The position numbers and the translations under genes were made by a program. A stretch of DNA of 64,000 nucleotides, taken from contig CAJNDS010002181.1 in the NCBI GenBank assembly GCA_905221605.1, positions 432,501-496,500 on the forward strand. The letters are read 5' to 3'. This document shows positions 25,401-34,710 of this stretch, piece after piece. The notes below the pieces were generated by a model. The model worked only from the letters and a program-made list of their open reading frames with translations. It was not told the DNA's origin and did no database searches. The number at the start of each line of letters is the position of its first letter. The first letter of the stretch is position 1. This DNA comes from Symbiodinium natans (Eukaryota > Sar > Dinophyceae > Suessiales > Symbiodiniaceae).

Positions 25401-28400
25401 CTTCAGATTCTTACAGGCTCTTCGTCTGAGGGGGGCCCTTAGGGTTTAGGGTTTAGGGTTCAAACAGGGTTTAGGGTTTGGGGGTAGTCATATGGGCCCT
25501 GAATATTATGGTCCGTTACCTCCTTTAAACGCTTGGTAGGCATTAAGGACACACACACACACACCAGACGGACACCCAGATCCAACTTGAAGCGAAACCT
25601 CCCGCAACCATCACATGCTTCCGCGGTCGCCATCAAAAAACGGTATGAGGTTACCGGCATCCGAATTGCCCCAGACCTATCCTGAAAGCGAGTCGAGTGT
25701 TGAAGGCACTGGGCCTTGGGCCTTGGGTATTTAGGACTGGAAACCATTATCCCAGCATCCTGCACCTGAGAGCAGGATAAAAATGTGGTCCCTGAACCCT
25801 AAACCCTCATCAACCCTCAACCCTAAACCCGAAAGCCTAAACCCGAAATCCTAAACCCTAAACCTGCTCCAAGCCCCAAGAACGCTTCCACACATCTTCT
25901 GGGGTCTCCCTGCCGGGCTCGTCATAGTTCAGCACACCACGCCTGGGAGTCTGGGGAGTTTGAGTTAAACCCTAAACCCTAAACCCTAAACCCTAAACCG
26001 TAAACCCTAAACCCTAAACCCTAGCTACACCCTAAACTACTAGATCCCGGCAATGCATTTAGAGGCTGTGGGCTTGTGGGACTTACTGGTCGGACATTTG
26101 AGGTTTACCTGAAGGCTTCAATGTAGCTTTGTTTAGGGTTTAGGACTTAGGGTTAGTTATATATATATATATGTATATGTATACATGAGGTTTCTGTATG
26201 CTACGTGAAAACCGGTTCTACGCTCGGAGCCTTCTAGGTAGGTGCTGTGGCTCCGCCACAGGTTGAAGACATGCAGCATGCTTAGGAGACATGCCCGGTT
26301 AGTTGACGACATACATCTTCGAATGCGGCCCTCGACTTGGTCTGTGCAGTTTGGGGCTGAGGGTTTAGGAAACCATATGAGCCAAAGACTCTGGAGCGCA
26401 ACTCAGAGCATCTTCTGACCGAGCGGAGGCCTACGGACTGCGTTTGATGGCTTTGGGCTCGACTTTGCGGCAAACTCTGCACTCATCTTCGTTTAGCAGG
26501 GTTTAGGGGGAGCTTCCAAAACATTCTCGGGCCTTATTCAGACCCCGCAAAGATGGCAAAATCCCCAAAGGGTGACCCCCCAAAAAGGGAACCCGAATGT
26601 TCAGAAGTCCCCAAAAGTGTCCTCAACCCGGCCCGAAACCCTAGACCCGCAATCCTGAATCCCTGAATCCCCAATGCTTCGAGCCCACTCTTTCCCTTAA
26701 CCCGAAAAGCCTTAATCCCTGAATCCGCAATGCTTCGAGCCCACTCTTTCCCTTAACCCCAAAAGCCTTAAATGCCCAGAGACTCCAAAACCCCTTAATT
26801 AGGGCATTAGGGAATATACCTTAAATCATACTAGGGTTCCTATTGAAATTTAGGGGATATTCCTTAATTAAGGGGGTCTCTAGGGTTTAGGGTTTAGGGT
26901 TTAGGGTTTAGGAGTCTCTGGGTGGTCTGAGGCTGGTGGCTTGCGGAACTTTCCGACCATGGTGACAGCCGGGCCTTCCTCCAGAATCAGGGTTTACAAG
27001 TAGGGGCCCCCTAACTATATTAACTTTACTTAAGGGTTTAGGGTTTAGGGTTTAGGGTTTAGGGTTTCGGGTTTCGGGAGTCGGGTTTAGGGTTTAGGAC
27101 TTACAACCCAATTTAGGGCCCTTATAACCTTACTTATAACTAGGGGGCCCCTACATGTAGGGGCTGCAAAAAACGCGCGCGGAGGTGTCGGCTTGTGCTG
27201 ATCCTACGGGGTTGGGGGGTCCATAAGACTCCCCACAGGCCGCCACGCGCAAGACTTTCGCTCAACAACTCGCCCACACCTTTCGCCAAAAACTCCGGAC
27301 AGAAACCCGACAGAACTTCTGGACCCCCCTTGGGAACTGGCCTGGCGACCATCGGTGACGGAAGAAGTTTCTTGGAAGTAGGCAATTGGCTTGAGTTTAG
27401 GCCTCAAACCTAGACGGAATAGGTTCGGGTGGCAAAGCCGGATGGGAGAAAAGCGTTCCCTCCACAATCGGGCCAGCTGCTCTTCACACCTGGCGAAGCT
27501 TTCGAGCCTCTTCTGCATCCTAACTTTCACAGCATCTGCGCCACAAACCTAAACCCTAAACCCTAAACGGTGAACCTTTGCCTTTGCCCGTTCGAGTCAA
27601 GCTACGGTCCCTAAACTCCAAAACCCTAAACCCCAAACCCCAAACACCAAACCCTAAACCCCTAAACCCTAAAGCCTGAAGCCTGAAGCCTGAACCCTGA
27701 ACCCTAAACCCTAAACCCTAAACCCTAAACCCTGAACCCTGAACCCCAAACCCTAGACCCTGAACCCTAAACCCTAAACCCTAAACCCTGAACCCTAAAT
27801 CCTATACCCTAAACCCTAAACCCTAAACCCTATGTCAGCCTCTGCGCTGCCAAACTTGGTGCCATATGCGCCAGGGCCGGGTCCGGTCTGCCTCGCTCCA
27901 GGCTTAGGGGGGGCTTAGGGTTTAGGGTTTAGGGTTTAGGGTTTAGGGCTTAGGAAGTTTCGGTTGGGAAGCTGGGGGCTTGACTGGGTTCTTGCCAGGG
28001 TTGAGGATGTTAAGTAAGTTACGTACGATATATTGGGCATGTAAAAAGTCATATGGTGCCTCATTATGGTAACTTGCTAGAGAACGCGCCCTATTAAGAT
28101 AATTATTGTTGGGCACACGAAAACAGGAAATCTTTTATTGTGTTCTTTCGTTCACTACATTCATATCTTCGTTCATGCATTTATTACTATTAGAATGAAG
28201 AGAACGTAGTGAACGCATTAAATGAGTGAAAACATGAACGAATTAAATACGAGAACAAGTGAACGAAATGGGGGGCCTTTTAGTTCTTTGTTTGTAGCCC
28301 CCATGATTATATTATTATTACGACGAAGAGAACAGTATTAATGAAGTTATAAGTGAGCCTGCGATCGCATGAACTTTATTAATGCGTGAACGAAGTGCAT

Positions 28401-31400
28401 TAATTTTGTATTATAATTCACGCGCCTAATTATGTTCACTGGCCCGTATTCTCATTATTCACCCGGGCTTTTATTTCTTCATTTGCCCGGCAATGCTGAT
28501 GTTAATACAAATAAAGTGAAGAGAATATGTGAATTAAATTACAAGGAAATGCAATGGACGCGTGAACTTAATGAACATATGAACGCAGCGGCCAGACCAA
28601 GAGCTACAGTATTACATTGAGTCCCAGAAGTTAGGATCTTGGGTTTTTCTAGTGATTTATCTTCTGTCTTCCTTCGTGACACTAACTCCCTTACAATAAT
28701 ACTACTAAAGGAGAAGAAAACACTATACCATATATTGGCCATGTAAAAAGTCAGATGGTGCCTCATTAGGGTAACTTGCTATCTATAGTAACTTAATTTT
28801 CTAGCATCGTAACCAAAACCGCGTTGGTTCTGAGGCTTTGAAGTATGGGCCCCATAAATGGGCTCTTAAGTTTGAGCCCTGATATTATTCAACCCCATAT
28901 GTATCAACCCACACACACATATATACATATATAGACACACACACACACACACACACACCTCTTCGCCTTTGACAGTTCCGAAATCCTCCCATAAGGCCGG
29001 GCTGAGGGGTTGAGGCGTTTGAGGGTTTCGCGGCGAGGCCTGCAGAGACGGTTATCTCGCATGGCAATACACAAGTTATCGAGCATAAAAAGGCATTGCC
29101 ATCAATGTGTCACAGCTCCTGTTCCGAAACTGTGCAGCGCGCGTCTGCGTGGAGCTACAAATGGCAGGGTTTTGGTGAAAGGGCTTCTAAACCCTAAACC
29201 GAGACACGGATTTTCGCCAGAAGTTCCCCATCCTTCAACCCACAGCTGAAGAATGACATGCAGGGTTTGGGGTTTAGGGTTTCGAATTCAGCGTTCAAGG
29301 CTTTGGGCTTCTCCCAGATGGCCTATAGATTGCCAAGAAAACCACCCAAAAACCCTACATCCGAAGCCCCAAACCCCAAACCCCACACCCTAACCCTAAG
29401 CCCTAAACCCTAAACCCTAAACAGGACACCAGGGCCCTGCCCTACCCCGCCTGATCGGATTGGGCCGACCCCGGGGGGCGCGGCTGAAGCTTCGCCTAAG
29501 GTGCCGTGCGACACATCGCATGTCCTGATTTAGGGTTTAGGGTTTAGGGTATGTAGGGTTTAAGGTTTAGGGTTTAGGGTTAGGGTTTAGGGTTTAGGGT
29601 TTAAGGTTTAGGGTTTAGGGTTTAGGGTTTAGGGTTTAGGGTTTAGGGTTTAGGGTTTCGGGTTTAGGGTTTAGGGTTTAGGGTTTAGGGTTTAGGGTTT
29701 AGGGTTTAGGGCATCCGCAAGTTAAGCCCGAAACCCTTTACCATCCAAGGCCCTTACGGCTTCAGTGCCAGAGGCCGTTGCCCGGAGGCTCCAATACCCC
29801 TTAATTAGCTATGAGTAGGCTTATAAAGGCCCTAAATTGGGTTAGAAGTCTTCTTATCTAGGTTATAACTCCCTTGCGTACAGCGAGTATAGTAAGGGGG
29901 CCCCTACTTGTAAGGATACTCCTTAAGCCATATAAGGAACCCTCGTGTACTTTAAGGAATATCCTGTAATGAAGGGGTCTTGGAGTCTTTGGGAGGGGGG
30001 TGCAGGGAATCGCTTCAAACTTCGACTTCGGGGCGCAGTGGTCGAAGGCGCACGCGGGAAGGTTTATAGGATTTATGGTGTAGGTTGTCGGTACGCTGGG
30101 CCCTGAAACATGAGCCCTCAACCCTACACCTGATAAACCCTAAACCCTAAACCCTAAACCCTAAACCCTAAACCCTAAACCCTACACCCTAAACCCTAAA
30201 CCCTGAACCCTAAACCCTAAACCCTATAGACCCTAAACCCCATACCCTATAATTAAACCCTAAACCCTAAACCCTAAGCCGAAGCAGAGGCCTTGATGCT
30301 AAACCACTCGAACCGAGGCTTAGGCCCAAGCTGTTCTCCTTCCGCTCGATTGAAGTCAGGGTTTGGGGGCGCAGATCTTCACTCCCTCCTACTCTTAAGG
30401 AATTGTGTCATTAGTGGGTTCTTAGAAGGGCCCCAACCGATTCTGTGAGAAGCGTTTTGGGATTTAGGGTTAGGATCTTCGGGTTCTATGGAAGAGGACA
30501 GAGGATCGTGCGAATTTGATATTCCTTACTGCTTTTGGTCTTGGCTTTCTGGGAGGTGCCCCTGTCGGAGGAGGCTGGGGGCCGCCATCGGGCCCTAAAC
30601 TCTAAACCCTAAACCCTGAACCTTATAAACCCTAAAGCCTAAACCCTATAGACCCTAAACCCTATACCCTATAAACCCTAAGCGTGTGGCGTCGCCCCGC
30701 ATGCAGCTGAGGGTCCCAGTAGGTTCCGCATACTTGAACCTGGGGTCAGCATCGGGCTGTTGTTTAAGCAAGCTTCTCCACAAGCAGGCCGCAATCACAG
30801 AATCCCCTAACTAAGAATCTGAGCCCCTGAGGTTCTTAGCTTCAAATAGGTTTCTACGCAAGTTAAGATTCTGAGCGCTCAGATTCTTATCTTGCAATGG
30901 TGTGACACAAGCAGCGCCCAGATCATGCTCAAACATGGCGGGGTTCTACACAATCCTACAGCTGTATGGGAAAGAATGTCTTGGGCGTCCTCTCTGGGGC
31001 CTTCGGTTGCTGGCTCGAATCCCACTTAAGGATGTACTCAAAATCTGAGCCCCCCAGTGGCAAACTACACACCAGACAGGCCACTCTCTAGTTTAGGGTT
31101 TAGGGTTTAGGGTTTAGGGTTTAGGGTTTAGGGTTTAGGGTTTAGGGTTTAGGGTTTAGGGTTTAGGGTTTAGGGTTTATAGTTGAGAAATATGAGCCCC
31201 GCCATGCCTTAACCCTCGCACATTCCTAACCAGGAGGTCGCACAGTAAAGACATCATCTTACTGGCTTTGGGCTCAAGTGTGTACTTTAGGGTTTAGGGT
31301 TTAGGGTTTAGGGTTTAGGGTTTAGGGTTTAGGCTACTTATAATCCCAAATCAAAGGGTTTACAGAGTTTGTGGAAGGTTTCGAGGTTTGTAGGCTTGTA

Positions 31401-33090
31401 AGGTTTAACGTAACAACCCGGAGCCCGAAATCCTACGACCCGTTGACTGCTTCGAGGGCCGCCTCTCAAAGTTGGCCACGGAATGCGCCCCTGGAGGATC
31501 GAGGCTCCAGAAGATAAGAGATCGGTTGCATTCATATCTAACCCTAAACCCTAACCCTAAACCCTAAGCCCTAAGCCCTAAGCCCTAAGCCCTAAGCCCT
31601 AAGCCCTAAGCCCTATAATTACCCCATACATGGGTTTTTGTGTTTACGGCTCAAAGGTTCGGGGGTGGAGGGCATGGAGGGGCTTTGGCATCAAGAAATG
31701 GAGGCCTTCAACGGTGCAAGGAAACGAGTCGGCCCTTGCGAGACAAAAGATCGGCTCTTGATAATGAGCTCACAAGACTAGGCTGCCCAGTAACCTAGGA
31801 TTAAAAAGGGTGCCCTTTTTTGCTTAAAGGGGTTTATAAGGGAACCTAAACCCCCAAAAGGGAATAAGCACTGGGCATCCTAGAAGATTTTGCACCATAC
31901 AGGAGAAAGGATACGACAGTAGCTAATTCTACTACATAACCTGAGTATAGTTTCTTGTTTCTTAGTTTTTTTTGCAAGTTCCTTAACAGAACCAAGAACA
32001 GGGTGCAGGCAGGGCTGTTCAGATTTTAGAGGCCTGGTTCTTGGGGTTCCGTCAGGTCTTAGGGTTCGGCGTTCTTGAGGGCGAAGTTCCAGGGATTGCG
32101 TTGGGTTTTTCTAGGATCTAGGGCGTGGTTCTGCTTTATACTCGGGCTGACGGAAACTGATAAAAACAAAAAACAGATAGCTCCAACAAAGCATGGGACA
32201 TTGGGCTGTGGCTGCGAAGTGTGTCCGTCCACCCTCCCCCTAGACCCTGAATGCTACAACCCCTAGAACCCTAAACCCTAAACCCAAACCCGAACCCTAA
32301 ACCCTAAACCCTAAATCCCTGAACCCTAGAACCCTAAAACCCTACACCCTGAACCCAAAAACCCTACAGCCCTAAATCCCTGAAGCTCAAGAAAACCTAA
32401 CCCTCCACCCTGCACCCTAAAACCCCGAACCTTAAACCCACAAACCCTAAACCCTACAGAGCCTGGGCCCTAAACCCTCAACTTCAAAACCCTAAACCCT
32501 AAACTCTAAACCCTGAACCCTAAACCCTAAACCTCAAAACCCCGAACCCTACTGAGCCTGGGCCCGGTTTCTTCTCCGCGTTCTGCGGCCATCGGCTGAA
32601 GCGTCGGCTGAAGCCGAAGGACACTTGCCGAGGGGCCTCCAAGAGGTGTGGGGTTTTGCAGGGGTTTAGGGTTTAAGGTTTAGGGTTTGGGGTTTGGGGT
32701 TTAGGGTGTGGGGCTTAGGGTTTAGGGTTTAGGGTGATTGGGGGGGGACTTAGGGTTGACAGTCACGAGTTTTGTTTCATGGCCTTGGGTCTCCCTTTAT
32801 TCTCCGAAGAAGTACTGCCAAGCAAGAGTCGCTTGAACCCAGCGCAATGGTGGTAGGTAGTAGGTAGTAGGTAGTAGGTAGTAGGTAGTAGGTAGTAGGT
32901 AGTAGGTAGTAGGTAGTAGGTAGTAGGTAGTAGGTAGTAGGTAGTAGGTAGTAGGTAGTAGGTAGTAGGTAGTAGGTAGTAGGTAGTAGGTAGTAGGTAG
33001 TAGTAGGTAGTAGGTAGTAGGTAGTAGGTAGTAGGTAGTAGGTAGTAGGTAGTAGGTAGTAGGTAGTAGGTAGTAGGTAGTAGGTAGTAG

Positions 33091-33154
<64 letters not shown>

Positions 33155-33308
33155 GTAGTAGGTAGTAGGTAGTAGGTAGTAGGTAGTAGGTAGTAGGTAG
33201 TAGGTAGTAGGTAGTAGGTAGTAGGTAGTAGGTAGTAGGTAGTAGGTAGTAGGTAGTAGGTAGTAGGTAGTAGGTAGTAGGTAGTAGGTAGTAGGTAGTA
33301 GGTAGTAG

Positions 33309-33351
<43 letters not shown>

Positions 33352-34375
33352 AACATGCCAAGGGCCACCTAGCTCCTAGGTGACCACCCAAGCAAGTCCT
33401 TGTCAGGGCTCCCTTCTCGTACTGTTGCGTTTTAATACACCCTACCAAGCTTCACCCCGGAAGCGAAAGCTTCCTAGCCCTAAGCCCCAAACCTAAATGA
33501 CGAACCCTAAACCTACAACCCAAAACCTAGAAACCCTAAACCCTAAATACCCTAAACCCTAGAAACCCGGAAACCCCAATTTCCTAAATGCCCTACTACT
33601 CTTAAACCTCTGATCCCTAAAACCATAAACCCTAAACCTAAAACCATAAACCATGAAGGTCTCAGCCAGGAAGCCAACCACGGCATTCGGGTTTAGGGTT
33701 TAGGGTTCAGGGTTCAGGGATTTCAGAGTTTGTGTAGGGTATTTGTAAGTGATGTTCTAATTTGGGTGCAACAAGAAAGGAACTTACCGCCTGGACCCAG
33801 AGATTTGCACCTGGTACTTGCTGGTGCGCCTCATGGGGGGGGGGGGGGGGCAACGGGACTCATCGGGCTCATGGGCCTGATTCGAATTGAAGGTCTCGGT
33901 TTCGGGTTTCGGGATTTCGGGCTCAGACAGCAGGAGTTTTGTGGCGAGATGCTGCCCCCTACCACAAATCAAGTATACGCAGCAAGCGAAGAAGAACGAG
34001 GGCCATTGCAGACCCTGAGGCCCCCCTCGGCCCGAAACCCCAAACCCTAAACCCTAAACCCTAAACTCTTAGCCCCAAGCCGTTCTACCCCTTAACTCTC
34101 AACCCCGAACTCTGAAACCGCAAACGAACGAAGAGGCTCCAGATGCCCTAGGTTTATGGTTTCAGGGTCCAAAGTCCAAAACCCCTTGGCAAGATGGTGT
34201 TTTGGGACCTAAAAACCATAAATCTAGGACCTAAACCCTAAACCCTAAACAGTCTTTTGGGCCCTTTTGGTGGTGACCCGAGATCCCTGCGATTCGTCCT
34301 TGGGCGGATAGGTTCCGGGCCTCAGGCATGGGCAGCTGGTGATGGCAGCTTTCGGGATGAGGAAGGTCTAGGGGT

Positions 34376-34428
<53 letters not shown>

Positions 34429-34578
34429 GGTTTAGGGTTTAGGGTTTAAGGCTTAGAGTAAGATAAACCCAGGACCCCCAACCCTGAAGTCTCGACCCCA
34501 GCCCTAAACCCTAACCCCAAACATGAGCCTACCCGAACCAAACCCCACACCCTAAGCCCCAAACCCTAAACCTAAACC

Positions 34579-34610
<32 letters not shown>

Positions 34611-34710
34611 ACCCTAACCCTTAAGTCCCACACCCAAACCAACACCCAAGATCGCCTCTTCCATGTATGTGGGCTTTGGGCTTCAGCATCGCCCTCATGA
34701 CACTGCCCAT
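16353..34710 (-). CDS. Sperm-tail PG-rich repeat (SHIPPO/STPGR) protein gene (gene-level model)
   Basis: This is a gene-level entry; exons are listed separately. The predicted protein carries repeated PGPGxY motifs separated by 20-40 residues, the hallmark of the sperm-tail PG-rich repeat family of axonemal and cytoskeletal microtubule-associated proteins. The motifs are [46 protein letters not shown] and [15 protein letters not shown]. Between them come motifs of the GPxxTMxGRF type: [14 protein letters not shown] and [15 protein letters not shown]. Twice the motif is created exactly at a splice junction, strong support for the model. Phases agree for 34710 to 32553, 30739 to 27829, 25950 to 24571 and 23947 to 16353. 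The 3' end is not certain; one possible end is near 12.8 kb. Role in cilia or cortex is inferred from the family. Confidence 0.7.
16565..16609 (-). CDS. STPGR gene exon (distal, less certain)
   Basis: [15 protein letters not shown], 15 codons, phase 0 to 0. Acceptor GGCCTGAG, donor GTGTGGTTTAGGG. It would follow a 3.8-kb intron containing the satellite and foldback region. Confidence 0.5.
16670..16873. repeat. Longest uninterrupted TTTAGGG array
   Basis: About 28 units on the plus strand, nearly perfect, ending at a C homopolymer (16876-16890). Confidence 0.96.
17425..17823 (-). other. Open frame of 132 codons, coding status doubtful
   Basis: Continuous frame in an island free of telomere repeats (17420-17880), cysteine-rich ([30 protein letters not shown]). 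The start is not ATG and there is no homology that I recognise. It could be part of an exon or chance; it lies within the presumed long intron of the STPGR gene. Confidence 0.2.
18200..18735. repeat. Foldback repeat block (about 230-bp units with internal inverted repeats)
   Basis: CTACAGCCCCCAACCC plus about 17 similar bases occurs at 18313 and 18556, and its reverse complement at 18703-18735. GGTTTTGCAGCA(A)TTTCAGTCC and CAGGGTTTTGCAACG words alternate with CCTCGAGGAGGTACC-type words in both orientations. The whole block can fold on itself. Confidence 0.8.
18985..19455. repeat. Dimeric satellite, about 140-bp unit of two 69-bp halves
   Basis: CTAAGATATCTCAAGC begins at 18985, 19123, 19265 (diverged) and 19410, i.e. 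spacings of 138, 142 and 145 bp. Within each unit a second half begins 69 bp on (ATATCTTAAGCCATCAC against ATATCTCAAGCAGTCAT). AT-rich, free of TTTAGGG. Confidence 0.88.
19620..20100. repeat. Degenerate TTTAGGG/TTTAAGG-type sequence
   Basis: Words such as CCTTAAACCC, GGTTTAAA and TAAACCCTATAGGG in both orientations suggest old, decayed arrays. No coding signal. A G run follows at 20171-20190. Confidence 0.6.
20450..20538 (-). CDS. STPGR gene exon
   Basis: [18 protein letters not shown] then [25 protein letters not shown] is an unmistakable STPGR motif. Acceptor CCCGAAG directly after CCCTAAG; donor GTTTTGGGGGTTTAGGG. Phase 1 in and 0 out. Confidence 0.85.
21354..21443 (-). CDS. STPGR gene exon
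   Basis: [19 protein letters not shown] then [10 protein letters not shown]. Donor taken as GCTAACCGTTTGGG (GC donor), because A plus CC of the next exon gives Thr and completes TSPGPGFY. If not spliced here, a TAA follows after one codon and would end the protein. Confidence 0.65.
22445..22479. repeat. Poly(G) tract of 35 bases
   Basis: The longest G homopolymer here; others are at 11686-11705, 14023-14043, 20171-20190, 41620-41640, 42021-42036 and 52468-52490, with C runs at 4290-4400, 13757-13772 and 58207-58228. True lengths may be uncertain in the assembly. Confidence 0.9.
23711..23762 (-). CDS. STPGR gene exon
   Basis: [17 protein letters not shown], a GPxxxxMRFxGRVG step. Acceptor CCTGAG, donor GTAGGTTTGAGG. 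Phase 0 in and 1 out, fits both neighbours. Confidence 0.7.
23885..23947 (-). CDS. STPGR gene exon
   Basis: [20 protein letters not shown] then H; 21 codons, phase 0 to 0. Acceptor GTGCAG, donor GTGTGTAAC. It does not join in phase to 24571, so a small exon is probably missed between them. Confidence 0.65.
24571..24681 (-). CDS. STPGR gene exon
   Basis: [19 protein letters not shown] then [17 protein letters not shown]. Acceptor CCGACAG, donor GTAGGGCTTAGGG, phase 1 to 1. Codon pattern is clearly protein-like although no motif is recognised. Confidence 0.7.
25350..25395 (-). CDS. STPGR gene exon
   Basis: In phase it reads [15 protein letters not shown] (acceptor GATCAG, donor GTTGAGG or GTGGTT, phase 1 out). 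A different frame reads [18 protein letters not shown] and is STPGR-like but out of phase. Confidence 0.5.
25864..25950 (-). CDS. STPGR gene exon
   Basis: [18 protein letters not shown] then [11 protein letters not shown], 29 codons, phase 0 to 0. Acceptor TCCCCAG, donor GTTTAGGG. The array before the acceptor is in the exceptional G-strand orientation. Confidence 0.78.
26779..26882. mobile_element. MITE-like element, family 5 copy
   Basis: Ends AGACTCCAAAACCCCTTAATT and CCTTAATTAAGGGGGTCTCT form an imperfect terminal inverted repeat. A second copy (29787-29986) has a different element nested inside it. Confidence 0.7.
26922..26978 (-). CDS. STPGR gene exon
   Basis: [18 protein letters not shown] then [12 protein letters not shown] corresponds to the GPxFTMGxR half of STPGR repeats. 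Acceptor CTGGAG. No GT donor is near the end; GAGACTCC would be a GA donor in the right phase (0), so the 3' edge is uncertain. Confidence 0.6.
26996..27162. mobile_element. MITE-like element, family 6, split by a TTTAGGG array
   Basis: Outer parts ACAAGTAGGGGCCCCCTAA and AACTAGGGGGCCCCTACATG are inverted repeats. Between CTTTACTTAAG and ACTTACAACCC lies a block of TTTAGGG and TTTCGGG units (27036-27099). The copy at 29807-29925 has no array at this point. Confidence 0.75.
27545..27828. repeat. CCCTAAA array with CCCTGAA and CCCCAAA variants
   Basis: About 35 units in total with several substitutions, abutting the STPGR exon at 27829-27891 on its donor side. Confidence 0.92.
27829..27891 (-). 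CDS. STPGR gene exon
   Basis: [20 protein letters not shown]. Textbook GPGPGAY motif. Acceptor GAGCGAG after CCCTAAG/CCCTAAA units; donor GTTTAGGG. A 280-bp CCCTAAA-type array abuts it on the left. Confidence 0.85.
28028..28781. other. AT-rich island between 52-bp direct repeats
   Basis: Copies at 28028-28079 and 28730-28781 differ at 3 of 52 positions. The 650 bp between them is AT-rich, lacks TTTAGGG, and is full of GAACGAA/GTGAACG words, including the perfect inverted repeat CGTTCACTAC (28149-28158) / GTAGTGAACG (28206-28215). It could be an insertion, an organelle-derived fragment or a non-autonomous element with short terminal repeats. No protein supported. Confidence 0.7.
29446..29495 (-). 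CDS. STPGR gene exon
   Basis: [16 protein letters not shown]. Acceptor CCTTAG, donor GTAGGGCAGGG, phase 0 in and 2 out, matching both neighbours. The next exon completes [11 protein letters not shown]. Confidence 0.6.
29527..29712. repeat. Interstitial TTTAGGG array
   Basis: About 25 units on the plus strand with a few TTTAAGG and TTTCGGG variants, on the acceptor side of the exon at 29446-29495. Confidence 0.95.
29787..29986. mobile_element. Nested MITE-like elements (family 6 inside family 5)
   Basis: Family 5 ends (GCTCCAATACCCCTTAATTA; ATGAAGGGGTCTTGGAGTC) enclose a family 6 copy (29807-29925, CTAAATTGGGTTAGAAG and GGGGGCCCCTACTTGTAAG). Confidence 0.7.
30280..30344 (-). CDS. STPGR gene exon with GC donor
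   Basis: [26 protein letters not shown] resembles the GPxxxF step of STPGR repeats. Donor GCTTAGGGTTTAGGG (GC donor from an array), phase 1 in and 0 out. Confidence 0.65.
30530..30594 (-). CDS. STPGR gene exon
   Basis: [20 protein letters not shown]. The acceptor AG lies inside a TTTAGGG-like unit (GTTTAG); donor GTAAGG is a near-consensus site. Phase 2 in and 1 out. Confidence 0.7.
30684..30739 (-). CDS. STPGR gene exon with GC donor
   Basis: [18 protein letters not shown]. Acceptor CCCCAG. The donor is GCTTAGGG, i.e. a telomere-like unit with GC in place of GT; the phase (2) joins correctly to 30594. Confidence 0.65.
31431..31480 (-). CDS. STPGR gene exon-like island, frame undecided
   Basis: In phase with the neighbour it reads [17 protein letters not shown] between CTCCAG and donor GTCGTAGG. 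A different frame starting near 31496 gives [16 protein letters not shown], which looks more like an STPGR repeat but does not match in phase. Confidence 0.4.
31797..31885. mobile_element. Dispersed element, family 7 copy
   Basis: AAAAAGGGTGCCCTTTTTTG, then TTAAAGGGGTTTATAAGGG, AACC and AAAAGGGAATAAG. Related copies are at 52922-52990, 57055-57142 and, as an intron, 38278-38393. Confidence 0.75.
32553..32636 (-). CDS. STPGR gene exon 3
   Basis: [18 protein letters not shown] then [10 protein letters not shown], 28 codons, phase 0 to 0. Acceptor TTGGAG, donor GTAGGGTTCGGGG. PGPGS is the core STPGR motif. Confidence 0.85.
32852..33352. repeat. Heptamer GGTAGTA satellite with TAG trinucleotide blocks
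   Basis: About 500 bp: two long runs of the 7-base unit GGTAGTA (32852-33090 and 33150-33310) separated and followed by pure GTA runs. Every frame is open or nearly so, producing spurious Tyr/Leu/Pro/Thr proteins. Confidence 0.97.
34251..34320 (-). CDS. STPGR gene exon 2
   Basis: [18 protein letters not shown] then RAQKT. Acceptor CCTGAG, donor GTTTAGGG, phase 2 in and 0 out. Sense-strand C-rich repeats (CCCTCAA)n lie upstream of the acceptor. Confidence 0.82.
34376..34437. repeat. Homogeneous GAGGGTT array
   Basis: Nine units of TTGAGGG, a variant of TTTAGGG, beside the STPGR exon at 34251-34320. The complementary variant CCCTCAA occurs five times at 34575-34612. Confidence 0.93.
34646..34710 (-). 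CDS. STPGR gene exon 1 (candidate start)
   Basis: ATG at 34710 starts [18 protein letters not shown] then GDL. Donor GTGTTGGTTTGGG, phase 2. Joining to 34320 gives [13 protein letters not shown]: the GPGTYPP motif is completed across the junction. There is no obvious CDS between this ATG and the TAG of the upstream gene at 34905. Confidence 0.7.

Noticed and set aside
29527-31178. CRISPR-like alternation of repeats and unique pieces
   Set aside because: Repeat unit is 7 bp and tandem; unique pieces vary from 80 bp to kilobases and contain exons. No cas genes.
32763-33448. Two open frames over 200 codons with Tyr/Leu/Pro/Thr repeats
   Set aside because: They are translations of the GGTAGTA and GTA tandem repeats; every frame of such a repeat without a stop is open.
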